A stretch of 64,000 nt of DNA from Norana najaformis. Its lineage: Eukaryota; Annelida; Clitellata; Crassiclitellata; Hormogastridae. The stretch is from positions 30,177,230-30,241,229 of the forward strand of contig OZ029921.1 of assembly GCA_964023275.1 (NCBI GenBank), given 5' to 3'. Below the pieces are notes generated by a model, which did not search any database, had not been told where the DNA came from, and worked only from the letters and a program-made list of their open reading frames with translations. Of this stretch, positions 25,701-37,490 are shown piece after piece (the first letter of the stretch is position 1; each line of letters starts with the position of its first letter). Made by a program: the position numbers and the translations under genes.

Positions 25701-28700
25701 GATTGGAAAAAGAAATGATGCTGGCTTGTGGAGAGGGAAAGAGAAAACAAGGGAGACCAAGGAAAAAATGGATGGACAAGATACACGAAGCAACTGGAAT
25801 GAACTTGGCACAACTAAGGGACGCGACATTGGAAAGAAAGAAATGGAGAAGATTGATCATGACGGTCGCTAGAGCTCAAAGAGCTGACAGCACAAGGTGA
25901 CAAGGTTGACACTGATAATGTTGCTGACATCTAAGGCAGTTTCCCACAATTCTGTAGTCATTGCCCCTACTGCATATTCCACTGCTCAAGTTTAGACATA
26001 TCAGCATATTTCTACCATCATTCTATCAATTTTTAAACCTCAACTTAAACCATGGGAACAAAGAATTTCACTTTTATGGCCTAAGAAACAGTCATGAGAT
26101 CAACTTGTAGACAGTCAGTCATATTTGGTACCTTGCCTTGATTTACCAAGAAGTGGTGACAATGTAATGCTTGGAATGTAATGCATGGAATCAACTTACT
26201 TCATACATATGGTAGAGATCAGAACCATCAAGCGGCCAGTATCGATAGCAAAAGCTGGTATCTTTTTCAACCAGACGAGTCAAACAGACAATAGTAGTAC
26301 TTCCTTGTTCCCAGACCATCTGATAAACGCAGACAAAGAATTATCAGATATCACCTGAATTAAACCAACTGGAGAAATCAATTGACAATAACCGAGAAGG
26401 AGAAACCAGCAAATTATAAAATGACTTGCACATTCACTCATTTAGTCTAATCCATTACATTCTAACAGTAAAACACTGTCAAGTTATAGGACAGAGTGGG
26501 TACAAACAAAAACCAACGTCCATAATATCAATTTCAGAAAAATCTTAATGTAGTAATATGGTTTTGCTACCAGGTGAGTTAATTTATATGAATTTCAACT
26601 ACTCTATAAAAATTTACGAGAAGCGATTTGAACAGAAAAGAGTCCGATTAAAACATGCCTGCCAGAAGTCGGAGACAGTGTGAGGTAGAGGTCCTTGTGT
26701 CGCGATGTACGCAGGACAACGTGGATCATGATCCGTCTGCAATCAAACAACCACCAATCAACCAACATACAGCTAACATGAAAAAAATTAAGGTTTTTGG
26801 ATCATGTTGATCAAGATCCATCTGCGATCAAACACTAAACCATCAACCACAAAGCAGCTGACATGGAAAATCTACCACTCAAAGTTTTAAAGACTATGGC
26901 TATTGTTAACGGGGGTAATATAACCAAAAGAAAAATGTTTGCTGTAAATCAATTCTTAGAAACCCACCTGAATGACTCAAGATTTTGTGATTACCAAAAT
27001 TAACTGCTCAGAACATCTTGTTACTCCCAGTACTAAAGCAAGCAGAATTTCATATAACCTTTAAATGATACTGACTCAGACGTAAAGTTACAATAAGCTA
27101 CTACTGTATTACTTACCAGCATTTACAAACCTTCAATGGTACTATTACTGATATAATGTTAAAACATTACTACTACGGATATCAACTTACGATGGTATTG
27201 GCATTGATATAATCTGAACCTGTGACGTTTGCAGCTGGATTAAGATGAAATCTTGTGTGTTCGTCTAGAAAATAAAACATTAAGCCATTTTAATCATCCC
27301 TACTCACGCGGCCATCTATCTACTCACATGACAGTATCGCTACTTATATGGCAATATGCCTACTGGGCAATAACACTACTCACATGGCAATAATACTACT
27401 CACATGGCAATATCTCTACTCACATGGCAGTATGTCTTCAAAACGATTTTTTCTCCTATTGCTTGGCTCCAGGCCAACAACAATGGACCCTGGTTCAGCA
27501 ACATAGGAGCACAGCTGATCCCAGTCCTTGTCCAATTTGTTTTTATTCTTCAGATGGTCTTCCATATACGACTAAAATCACATGCATCAAAACCTCCTCT
27601 TAAGATTCACCATTTTATGCACGTCCCAAGAAATTCCAATGGAAATAGTTTTCTCAGTAGTTGGTCCAAGGCTAATCACGACATTTAAATTCATTAGTCA
27701 ACTGACAGACGGGACAGACCTCATGGTTCTCAGGACAAAACATAATCAAAAGATGGAAGAACGTTGGACAGGTAGAAAGATTTATGAAATTCAATAAAGA
27801 TTTAAGTAAATTCAGTAAAGAATGGTTAAACCATTCCTAAGCAATCAGTACGACTGACTAACCAGAATCAAATGACCAGTCGATATATCCATGTCTGATG
27901 CCACAGGATCTTCTGACCTAAAAATGTGCCAAAATATTTCAAGTACTTCCAAATAAAAACAGTAATTAAGCAACAATTTCCAGCAAACAAAATAATTTGT
28001 GTACTGTTGCTAATAAATCCTTCTCCAGGCTTAAGTTGAGAGTTTTGCTACAGTTGTTCATCAGATTCACAGTGCAGTTAATTGCCACTAACATGAAAGT
28101 TAAATATTTATTACGACAGCGCTATAACTCTATACTGCATCAGCTCCATGTTCTTTATTTCTTATCCTGATAAATTCTGCCCACATTTCTAATGCTGAAT
28201 TTCAAAATAAACCCCTAAACATAGAAACTGTAATAAAATATAGTAAAGTTGTAGAATTACAAATATTAAAGCCATACTCAATTAGTAATACTTAATAGTA
28301 TAAAGTGTGTTAATTTTGTGATTTGATAATAATTCTAATAAAATGCTAGTTACACTCAGACTAGATGAAGCGTGCTTTCCAAAAGCACCTTATGTGCTGG
28401 TCAGTACATTTTCTCACTTTCCGAGCCCAAACATTAGGGGGTGACTTACATTCAAAGGCGACTTGTATTTGACTAAGTACAGTATGCAATATTTTCACAG
28501 TATGTTGGGCTAACATACTGTGAAAATAATGAATACTAGTTTAGTTGATAATAATCTTTTGTGTAGGATTTGTGCCGTGAAGAAATGCGCCTGGAGTTAG
28601 AAGCCGTGTCCATCATACTAGAGTTAGGCAGCAAAGATCAACTAGAGTTAAGCAGCAAAGAAGAGGTTACCCTCGGTTTGTAAAGCACATCTCAGAGACA

Positions 28701-31700
28701 CTGCACAAAGTAGACAGCTCTGTAACAGGGATTCCATCAAAAGGTTCAGTCAACGCAAGAGAACTCTTAACTAACATGGATGTCAGCATATAATAATGCC
28801 GAAAAAAATCAAATAACGAAAATAACAAATACTCATACCAGGGCAAAGCATTGCTTCGCTGTAAAGTCTTGGCTGATTCAACTGTAGACGGTGACTCAAA
28901 AACTGATGAGTATGATGGACACGGCTTCCTTTCTTCTAACTTCAGGCGCATATCTTCACGGCACAAATCCTACACAAAAGATTATTATCAACTAAACTCT
29001 GTTTCCTGCACACACAACTGTAGTCACTATGTCTCATCCTAGAAATTATCTAACTGACTGAAGGGATAACTGGATCTCTGCATAACTGCCTGATACATTG
29101 ATTAATCTGCATAAAGTTAACTACTTAAATTAATTTTTCATTTAGACTCTGCATAACTGTAAAGACTGATAGATTGAGACTCAGCAAAACTATATGACAG
29201 AGTGATCAATCGATCGATTGAGATTTCATAATTACCTGATAGTCATCAGTAATTAAGCAGGCATCCTCCTTCATGCAATCATCTTTTGTAGACATTGCCA
29301 GTTTTTCTCTTATGTGAGAATTATGACGCATTATCACCAGAACCACGGCAGCAATCACCACAACTATCAAAACCCCGCACAAGATGTACAGTGGTATCAT
29401 AAACGCAGGATCCGCTTCAGTGGACGAAGCCATCTAGAAGAAAATCATGAAATGTTCACAGGAAGGCATCCTCTGGCAAAAAATCCTACATCATCCAAGT
29501 TTCAACATGTTTAAAATTTCCAAAACAGCCAACAACTAAAAATGCACGTCAAAGCTGCACCTTCTGAAAAGGTATATTTCGTGCATCTTTAATCCATGCC
29601 TGTTCTCTTTTGCTGCGAGTGTATATTAGTAGATACCTTGAAGAGGCAATATATAAACTTACTGAACGAATTACATACAGTTCAGGTCCTCATTCATCTT
29701 ACATATGCTGTATATTCTAAATAAACAGCTAGTTGTATCCAATATACCATTCTATTCTGAATTATAAAAATTAGTTTAAACTTAACTTGTACACGCGTAT
29801 TGGCTTTTTTGCAAATGTACTGAATTATGAACAACCTAGTATCTCAATTACAATCACTGGTAAAGTATCAGAAACAAGATTACCAATTCTTAGAGGTAAC
29901 TACAAAAGATTGTCGATAGTGTCATGATTCCAACAACTCACACCCTGAACTATCACTAGCATTTTTATGTTTAGCTGCCTTCATCAAATGCTAGAGTTTA
30001 AACCTATGACTGCAGTGGTTTAAACAATTAAACCACTCATTATTCCTACTCACCAACAAAGACAATCAACAGCAAAACAATGAATTCTTACAGTTTCACA
30101 CATATGTCATCAACGTTCTCACTACCTTCTGTGACATCAATACAATTACCAAATAAATGAATGTGTGCAAACTGCATTTCAATCTAAATATTACCTGGCT
30201 CATAACCAACGAATCATTAAACTCTGCAGACGACGGAGATGACACTGAAAAAAAATTAATACAATCAGAAAAGATGAGCCAAAAAACCACTACCACTGAG
30301 CATTTTCAGCTGAGCACTCATCAGTTCCATTGCATTAACATATTACACTGGTTTGATTGGAATAAAACATTAGCTACCCTTTCTTTGTCACTTTAGACTA
30401 TCCACGCTGGTTGCGTTGGAATCAGACTGGCCCCGTAATGCAATGGAATGAATCGGAAATTGATCAGCTGATAGCACCGCTGCACAGAAACTTCTCATCA
30501 GAGTATGAAATAAAAGCAATCTATTGATGTGCTGTGCTTCAGCACAGGTGAGTTTCAAACAAGCCACATCTACGTAGATCTGTCAGACTGCCATTTTAGC
30601 ACCCTTCTCGTGTTCTTAAGAGGTGTATGTATGCATGTATCCGTACTTTTATAAAGTGCATTTTAGGAACCCCTCAAAAGCATCTGGGATCATGGCTGCC
30701 CACTGTAATCTTGGCTGACAGGTGCTACATAAAAAGCCAGATGCATACATTCTGTACCACATACCAGAATACATTCCTCTCAGTTTCAAAAACTTTTTAA
30801 AATCCTAAACTTTCTTACCTGAAGTGCTAATGTCAGAAACTTCCTCTAGACCATCAAGTGGCACTATTTTGTAAGAAGGTATCTTGGTGCCAACAATGTT
30901 ACTTTCATGATCAACCACTTCACGCACAGATGATGAAGTCCACAGACTATCTGGACTGAAAAACAAACATTTCCAAGTAATACAATAATATTCTGTGAAT
31001 TTCAGATTTATAAATTTATATAAACACACCAAACTTTTATTAGAATTTTCCAATTCTCTAAATTATTTCACTAAAACTTAAATGCACACTGTAACCTACT
31101 CAACCTTGTGGTCAAAAGCCTGAGCAAAAGTATTTACAAGTATTTCATATACAATCTCACTTGAATGATATTTCATTTTCTTCGCTGTAACCTTGGCTGA
31201 CAGTTTTAGTTGCAGAATTCTTATCACCCTCTAAAACATACAACCACATTGTAAAAGAAAACTTCAAAACTTTGGATGTTTCCACTTTAACAATCAAGGT
31301 CCTATTACCCAGCTGAAGTTTTCAGTACACTCAGCTGGTTTCAGTATAGGCAACGTAAATACTTAAAAGACTCTTTCACCCAAGTAGTACAAGGGTACAG
31401 AATCACTACCTGTAATACATCTTGAAACAATTACACTTATTCAAACGGTGCAATAAATGGTCACATAACTTCTTCTCCAGAAGCTTCCACAACATGAGAA
31501 GCTACGCAAACAGGGGGCTGCGTAGAGATGTATGTAAGAGAGGGATAAGTGAACTCTGTTTTGACAGATTTTCTGCAGCTAAAGCCTTGACAGCAGGGTA
31601 ACAGAGTCACTGCTAAACGTGCATGATTATGACTTCTAACAAGTGACTTAGTGACGAGTAAATGGCTTATAACAAATGAATTTCCTTCATTGCCCAGCAG

Positions 31701-34700
31701 TTTTTTCTTTAATGGTCTGGGTCAATCCGTTTGGAATTTGAAGCCCACACCAAGACTGAAAACACTTCTTTTCCAGAAATATTATCCTGATTCTTCCTCT
31801 TCCCCTTATCTCTCTTCTCGCTTCAATTTCAAACAGCATCCACCGTAGCCGTCCGACTGTCAGAGTGCCTGACTCCTGGATCTTGACCCTTTTGCCTATC
31901 GATTTTGTTTTGACTGAGCGCCTGTGAATAAGCTGGTTCCCGCGACTTAGCTTTGGTTGAGCGCTGTAGAAATCTCGAGATTACGATTACGATTACATTT
32001 TGTTGTGGCATAAATGTATCTCACTAGTTGCATGAATAAACAATCTATTTATAATGCAGTCAACTGTAATTTTCAACCAACCTTATTAATCCACAAAAAA
32101 ATTAGCAAACTCACTATAGAGCGAGAGAACAACATCAGAGTGAAAAAGTAAACAATCTAACCTGTTGATGGCTCTCCACGTGGGTCATAACGAACAACTA
32201 CATGTGTGACTGTTCCCGTCCCACTAGGATCCGCCTTCTTCACCACAGCCGTGTCATCACCATCATCAACTTTAAAATCATCAGCCATTATTAGATATCT
32301 TACAGTCTCTTATATTAGTTTACCACCACTCTCTAAAGACAAGAACCGTATCAAAGGCACTGAGAAACACCTTACTCGAGGTCAGTTTCCGAAGCTCAAA
32401 CACTTACACGTACACTCCATGGTAAAAGGAAACCTTGTAACCATTGAAACACTATGATGCACAAACAGAGATGTACTCTGCTGATTGTAAATGTTAACAA
32501 ATAATAATAAATGCCTTTATAATCAACGCCTCTCAGAAGCACTTTGACTGATGCCCTGAGCATTATTACAGTGGCGCTATATAGTAGAAGTTCTCATATT
32601 GTTATTATGCTTACCTAACTTTAAACCTATTCAGCTCATGACAACAGCAGAGTTTACATGCAACTCAATCAATAATAGAAATACTACTTGTACAAAAACG
32701 TTTGGAAGTGATTACCTAAAGGAATCTTGACTTTCTCTGAAGAATTCTTTACTTCTTCATCACCATCACCATAGCTTGGCTTGTCTTCTTCATCTTCAAT
32801 TAAAAACTCTTTGAGGGCTTTCAAGTCACTTTCAGACAGATGCTTCAGAAATCTCCCTAACCTATCATCAGAGTTTTTATCCAAGGCAAGCCGTGGAACA
32901 GATGACAGCTTTTCTTGCTTTTCGTGTTCCATGCGTCTAAGAGGTATGCCACCTTTTTCTGCAAATAAAACCCCAACACTTGCACAGTTGCATAAAACGC
33001 AAACCAACCATCATTAAGCATTGAGATAAATATACAACGCAATGCACTAAAATGAAATGGTTGTAACAAAATTTTGCCCCAAACCTGCACAAAACTAAGG
33101 TGATAGCAAAATTATACACTTTTCAAACATAAAGAATTTCCCGCTTCTGCATGAACCTGATCTGGAAGTTGAATCACCATTCTCTTCCAATTATCTAAAA
33201 GTATATACATGTTTACCCACAAATGTTTACCTAAAAACTTACAGTAAACATGGTAAAGCATGATGAGCAGGTTATTTGTTTCCACATTGAATATGATCTT
33301 GGTTAAAATAATTCTTGCAATAAATACAACGAATAAGATGAATAGTATTTGAATCTAGAAGTACCTTTGTCAGCCGTGGAGATTTGGGCCGTCAGCATGT
33401 CAATAAGATCATCAATCAGTTTATCTGTTGAGTCATTCTTTCCTGAATCTTGCATGCTGTGTCTTCGTATCCATGCTGGTTCTCTGCCATCGCAAAAGTC
33501 ACTTCCGAGAAAAACGCCATAGCGGAAGGAAAGCAGTGCGCTCATCACTCTGCACTGCGTGTAGAGATGGCGCCAAGTGTAGCCAGATGTAGCCAACTGG
33601 TGAAGAATCTTCTCCAGTTCCAATAACTGAAAACTACTCAGCTGATACCAGTACAAATCCTGACGAACGGCTCCCAATCGCTGACAACTGCCAAACAATC
33701 CATCTGCAAGGTGACAAAAAATATCAAATATCAACCTCCACAACAGCTTTCATCAGTATGAAGTTGCAGTTTGACACAACATCACTATCAGATCAAAGGG
33801 TATAAGACTGCATTTGCAAACCTTAGAACTGGAATCCGCAGTCTGTCTGCACAGCCATTAAGCACAAATCTGTTTGGGCCAACACACCTTCAAACATCAT
33901 CAGCCACAGTAAAGTACTCATTAAAGTACTCAGTAAAGTACTCAGTAAAGTACTCATTAAAGTACTCATTAAAGCACTCAGTAAAGTACTCAGTAAAGTA
34001 CTCAGTAAAGTACTCAGTAAAGTACTCAGTAAAGTACTCAGTAAAGTACTCAGTAGTGGTTAAATTCAGCCTGATCCTGTCAGATATGAGATCTGGCACA
34101 GGTCTCTGATTTGATCCATCATCTGAACCATGAGATGAATCAACACCTAAAGCGGGAGATTCTTCTTTTGGTATATTTTTCCATTTTGTTGTTACACCTT
34201 TTTGTATGTTATCATATTTGGCATAGTGGTCTAAGCCTAGGCCTTTGTAACATGCTATTTAATGATTTTTAGTATATTTATGTATTTTAGTAAATAATCA
34301 ACAATATGCACTGTGTTTCACTCATTTTATGTTTTACACAAATAGCAAATAGCAGTTACAGATTTGCCAGACAGGCTTAAGTTTTAGATTAAAAAAGATT
34401 TGGAGATCTGCCACCTCTGATTAAGCAATTTAACCACTGGTAGTCAACAGTGTTTAACATGGCTGGCTGGCATCAGGCCAGAAACAGGACCAATCAGGAA
34501 GGCCCCAAATCTTTGAGACTGGTCCTGTACTGAGCAAGGTCATATGAAAGCCTCAAACTGACTGATGGCAGCCCTATGGTAATATATAACACAAAGTTAT
34601 GACCCTTTTGAGGTTCTTCAAAGGTGTTATAAAAACAGCCAGATACTCATATACATGCAATTACTCAGGAGTCTTTGCAATCTTAAGTAGTTTTTTCAAC

Positions 34701-36473
34701 CTACAGTAAAAAAGCTTAAATGGGGTACTACAGTGAAATGTCAACCTTGGATGGGTTTTTGCTGATCAACATCTTCATACTGTGAATGCCACTCAACAAA
34801 TTCCTTACCCAACTCTGTCAGCACTGAGCACCATTCATATACACAATGGACAGTACTCTTCAGATGTAACATCATGCTGCTCAACAGGGCATATCACATA
34901 TGGACACAACAGCAACAAAGAGGACCGCGATTGTGGACTTGTGGACGATTGATGACATAACGTGCTGCTGCTTACTCTATGTGCGAAGGAAGAAAGAAAC
35001 ACATGGAGAAAGGAAAACTCCAATCAAGTCTCAAGTGGAAATTTTATCTACCATGTGAATAATCCGTGTCAAAAATAATTAGTTAACAACATACCATCAA
35101 CACATTCTTCGTCACTGCGGCAAATGGATGAACTAAACAGACAGCCTGAAATATATAACCAAACTCCATCACCAACAGAGCAAACACTCTTGAAATTTCT
35201 ACAATGAAGGTCAGAACTTGGACCACATACAGTAAAATCAGATAAATAGTAAAATCAGAGACTGCCTAACCGCACTGTACACAGCGGTTCTTCACCAGAG
35301 TGTCTGTGTATCTGACAGTATATGACACTGACAGTGTTTGTAACAGTTAACCTAAGGTGTTTCAAATGAGGTCACCCCGAATCCTCTAAACCTGAATCCC
35401 AAAAACGCTGAAAAGACACAACAGCCCAATTTCCCAAGAAAAGTTTTATAGCAAGCAGTCGAAATCCCGAAAACTAGTATGGACTATCTGTTAGGCAATA
35501 GTAGCTAAACGTATAGGACCTCAGTGTTTGCCCCATGTAATAACATCCCATCCCATCACGTAAACATTGACTTTCAGGAAAAAGTTCTAATTCCATTATC
35601 TTCTTAATTTTCGGGAATCCAGGTCGCACTTAGAAATCGATTTTGGGGATCCGGTCGAAATTCGTTTGGGGGATTCGAGATTCGGGGATTTCCTCTGCAC
35701 CTCTCTCAAGTAGCCCTATTATTGCGGTTTTGATGGAAATAACGGCACTTCACTGCGTACCACAGACCGCGTCGCTACAGAGGCCAGAAATAACAAGGCA
35801 TACTATAGTATCAGGACCACTTTATTTTGGACCTGGCTTTCGGCCTGGCTCTGCCTACTGTGATTGGTTATAGTTGCCGCTACATGAATCTCTTCGAGCT
35901 AAACACTATTTGCAAAGATCAGTTAAGCATTATTAAGTATTAAAAAAACCCAACTAACCCTAATTTTACCCCTAGCCCTTATTTAACAGCAGACACTTGA
36001 ATCCATGTTTATTTACTTCAATCAACGATAGGACACTTACAGAAGCCAAGTCTACAATTAACGTCACTGCGACGGGCGACGCAGAAAAGCAACGGCCAAA
36101 CAGAGCGGTCCCCGATACTATAAGTATGCCAATAAACAAGTATGATGAAACACCATTAATTTCGAATCAGAACATGAAATTCAAATACTCTAACTTGACG
36201 GACATCCGGAGTCGGGTTACTTCGGAGTGAACTGGTGAATATTTTCTACTCGCTTCAGTCAAAAGCGCAACCTTTGATACTCTGTATTTCTACTACACCG
36301 GCGAAAAAATAAAAAATGTTTGACAAATAATATATACCTAACATAATCTATAAATAAATTATCTTGCCTATGAATCCATAGTACTGCACCGCGCTGCCAT
36401 CAAGCTTTCGAGTCCCCTGAAGAAGAGGCAAAAACAGAATAATAACGAAGCCGATTCCTTTACGTTTCATCAT
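22715..36473 (-). CDS. PTPRN: receptor-type pseudophosphatase PTPRN/IA-2 (phogrin) orthologue, 20 exons
   Basis: Exons in coding order: 36368-36473, 35095-35145, 33365-33703, 32716-32958, 32162-32269, 31161-31230, 30819-30955, 30195-30244, 29236-29433, 28839-28969, 27863-27917, 27424-27571, 27191-27264, 26659-26736, 26200-26319, 24822-24991, 24401-24454, 23893-23957, 23294-23367, 22715-22789. Total 2346 nt, 781 aa, all phases consistent. Parts: signal peptide (about 1-22, [12 protein letters not shown]); RESP18-type domain (about 36-100; [26 protein letters not shown]); Lys/Arg pairs at PLRR and VVKK; transmembrane helix about 379-403; [11 protein letters not shown] and [13 protein letters not shown] before the phosphatase domain (about 497-781). 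The P-loop reads [11 protein letters not shown] (Cys710, Gln716) and the WPD loop reads WPY (676-678), so it should be catalytically dead. The family sits in dense-core vesicle membranes and controls their biogenesis and cargo. The ectodomain (about 380 aa) is shorter than in human IA-2. Introns 1 and 14 use GC donors. Confidence 0.92.
25350..25905 (+). mobile_element. RTE-like LINE fragment, 5'-truncated (RT C-terminus)
   Basis: An open plus-strand frame of about 180 codons encodes the C-terminal part of an endonuclease-reverse transcriptase: [66 protein letters not shown]. It lies antisense in PTPRN intron 15. GTTGACACTG occurs on both sides (about 25,333 and 25,904) and may be the target-site duplication. 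The frame is still open, so the insertion looks fairly young. Clade assignment (RTE/BovB-like) is by motif memory only. Confidence 0.75.
28490..28528. repeat. perfect 17-bp hairpin in PTPRN intron 10
   Basis: TATTTTCACAGTATGTT, a 5-base loop (GGGCT) and its exact reverse complement. It lies 11 bp left of the inverted exon copy at 28,539. Confidence 0.9.
28539..28618 (+). pseudogene. inverted partial copy of PTPRN exon 10 and its splice acceptor
   Basis: The plus strand reads TTTAGTTGATAATAATCTTT, TGTGTAG, GATTTGTGCCGTGAAGA and then GTGTCCATCATACT. This is the same sequence as the minus-strand intron 9 end plus exon 10 start at about 29,000-28,910, with a few substitutions and a 9-bp deletion. 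It is a local inverted duplication, 220 bp from the exon itself. A 24-bp unit (ACTAGAGTTA..GCAGCAAAGA) follows twice at 28,615-28,665. Confidence 0.85.
31740..31997 (+). mobile_element. LINE 3' end (CR1/L2-like tail), best copy of the GATTAC-tail family
   Basis: Sense-strand copy. It starts with the end of a reverse-transcriptase frame ([18 protein letters not shown], resembling the FKxxLKTHLF terminus of CR1/L2-type LINEs). A 3' UTR follows with TGACTGAGCGCCTGTGAATA, then GCGCTGTAGAAATCTCGAGA and a GATTAC hexamer tail at 31,978-31,996. It shows that the many copies of this family here are LINE 3' ends or a SINE sharing one. Inserted in PTPRN intron 5. Confidence 0.65.
33908..34054. repeat. 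12-bp minisatellite, about 12 copies, PTPRN intron 2
   Basis: Unit AGTAAAGTACTC (variants with ATTAAAG) repeated without gaps over 147 bp. Twelve is divisible by three, so it stays open in several frames; those frames are not genes. Confidence 0.95.
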
Positions 36474-36594
36474 TTTCTTCTCATCTTGCTTCACTTTAAC
36501 AACATCTTCCCACAAAATGAATCTTTTGGATTAGCAATCACAAAATCCGCAGTTTAAAGCGTCGACAACATACCATCGGAAGACTTTTACCATT

Positions 36595-36615
36595 GGATAG
36601 TAAGATGGCTGCTTA
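36595..36615 (-). promoter_or_regulatory. PTPRN promoter-proximal elements (candidate)
   Basis: CCATTGG (inverted CCAAT) and AAGATGGCTGC (YY1-like) lie about 120-135 bp upstream of the PTPRN ATG. No TATA box is seen. Inferred from position only. Confidence 0.3.
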
Positions 36616-36679
36616 TTGACACTGAGTGGGCGCGTATGCGAGTAGGGTCCGGTGGTTGGGTAGGTGGGCGACGATGTTT

Positions 36680-36826
36680 TATTAATCGTAATTGTAATCG
36701 TAAACTCGAAATTTCTAAAATGCCACTTAAAGCTAAGCGCAGGGCACCAGCTTATTCACAAGCGCTGCGTCAAATCAGTGGGGTTGTCCAAAGATGCCAT
36801 GTCAAGAACCAAGTCAGGTTGCCAGA

Positions 36827-36877
<51 letters not shown>

Positions 36878-36960
36878 GGGAGAGGAGCTGTTAGGGTGGG
36901 TAATGCTTAAGCTGAGAGAAATGGGAAGGCAGCGTACTGGATGGATCAGGGTGGGATTTC
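36680..36960 (-). mobile_element. GATTAC-tail family copy with internal (GA)n
   Basis: Same subfamily as 3190-3425 (AAATTTCTAAA, AAGCTAAGCGCAG, GTGGGGTTGTCCAAAGATG). It contains a (GA)n tract at 36,833-36,874. A reverse-oriented fragment of the same family follows at 36,990-37,085, making an inverted pair. Confidence 0.65.
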
Positions 36961-36989
36961 TGTTTCCTACCCACCATGGTCTGAGGGGT

Positions 36990-37085
36990 CTCCGGCAACT
37001 GGATCTTGTTAAATTTGTCTACAATCCCTTTGACTTGACTCAGCGTTCGTGAATAATCTGGTGCTCTGCGCTTAGTTTAGCTTGT
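36990..37085 (+). mobile_element. GATTAC-tail family fragment, sense plus
   Basis: Reads GGATCTTGTTAAATTTGTCT, then TTGACTCAGCG, GAATAATCTGGTGCTCTGCG: the reverse complement of the neighbouring copy's body. Confidence 0.5.
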
Positions 37086-37309
37086 TGCAGCAACCTGTGA
37101 ATTACACCAGCAGAGCTTGGGACATTCTGGACGAAGTTGTGACAAAAACTTATTAATCATACGTACAGTGTATGATCATTATGAACAAGAGTTTACGATG
37201 AAGAATACAAGACGCTAAAGCTACATGTTAGGCCTATCTGTTTCAGATTTAGCCTCTGGATCCGAATACTATTAGCCAATAAAATTATTCATTTAACGAC
37301 GCCTTCGTA

Positions 37310-37490
37310 TCAATCCCAAACTTCACCCACCGTAGCCGCCACGCTGTCTCTCTGCCTGACTTTTGGATCTTGTCCTGGAAACGAACCCATTTTGTCTATC
37401 GATCTGGTTTTGACTGAGGGCCTATGAATAGGCATGTCCCGATATGTGGCTTTCGTTGGGCGCTGTAGAAATCTCGAGATTACGATTACC
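37310..37490 (+). mobile_element. GATTAC-tail family copy, sense plus
   Basis: Contains CACCCACCGTAGCC, GTCTATCGATCTGGTTTTGA, GGGCGCTGTAGAAATCTCGA and GATTACGATTACC at the end. Confidence 0.7.

Noticed and set aside
25315-25860. Hydrophobic minus-strand frame of about 180 codons
   Set aside because: Antisense shadow of the RTE-like reverse-transcriptase frame on the plus strand.
33120-33200. Possible extra PTPRN exon encoding [11 protein letters not shown] between exons 3 and 4
   Set aside because: In the frame that fits exon 4, a stop codon lies directly before it and no acceptor avoids it; exons 3 and 4 join in phase without it.
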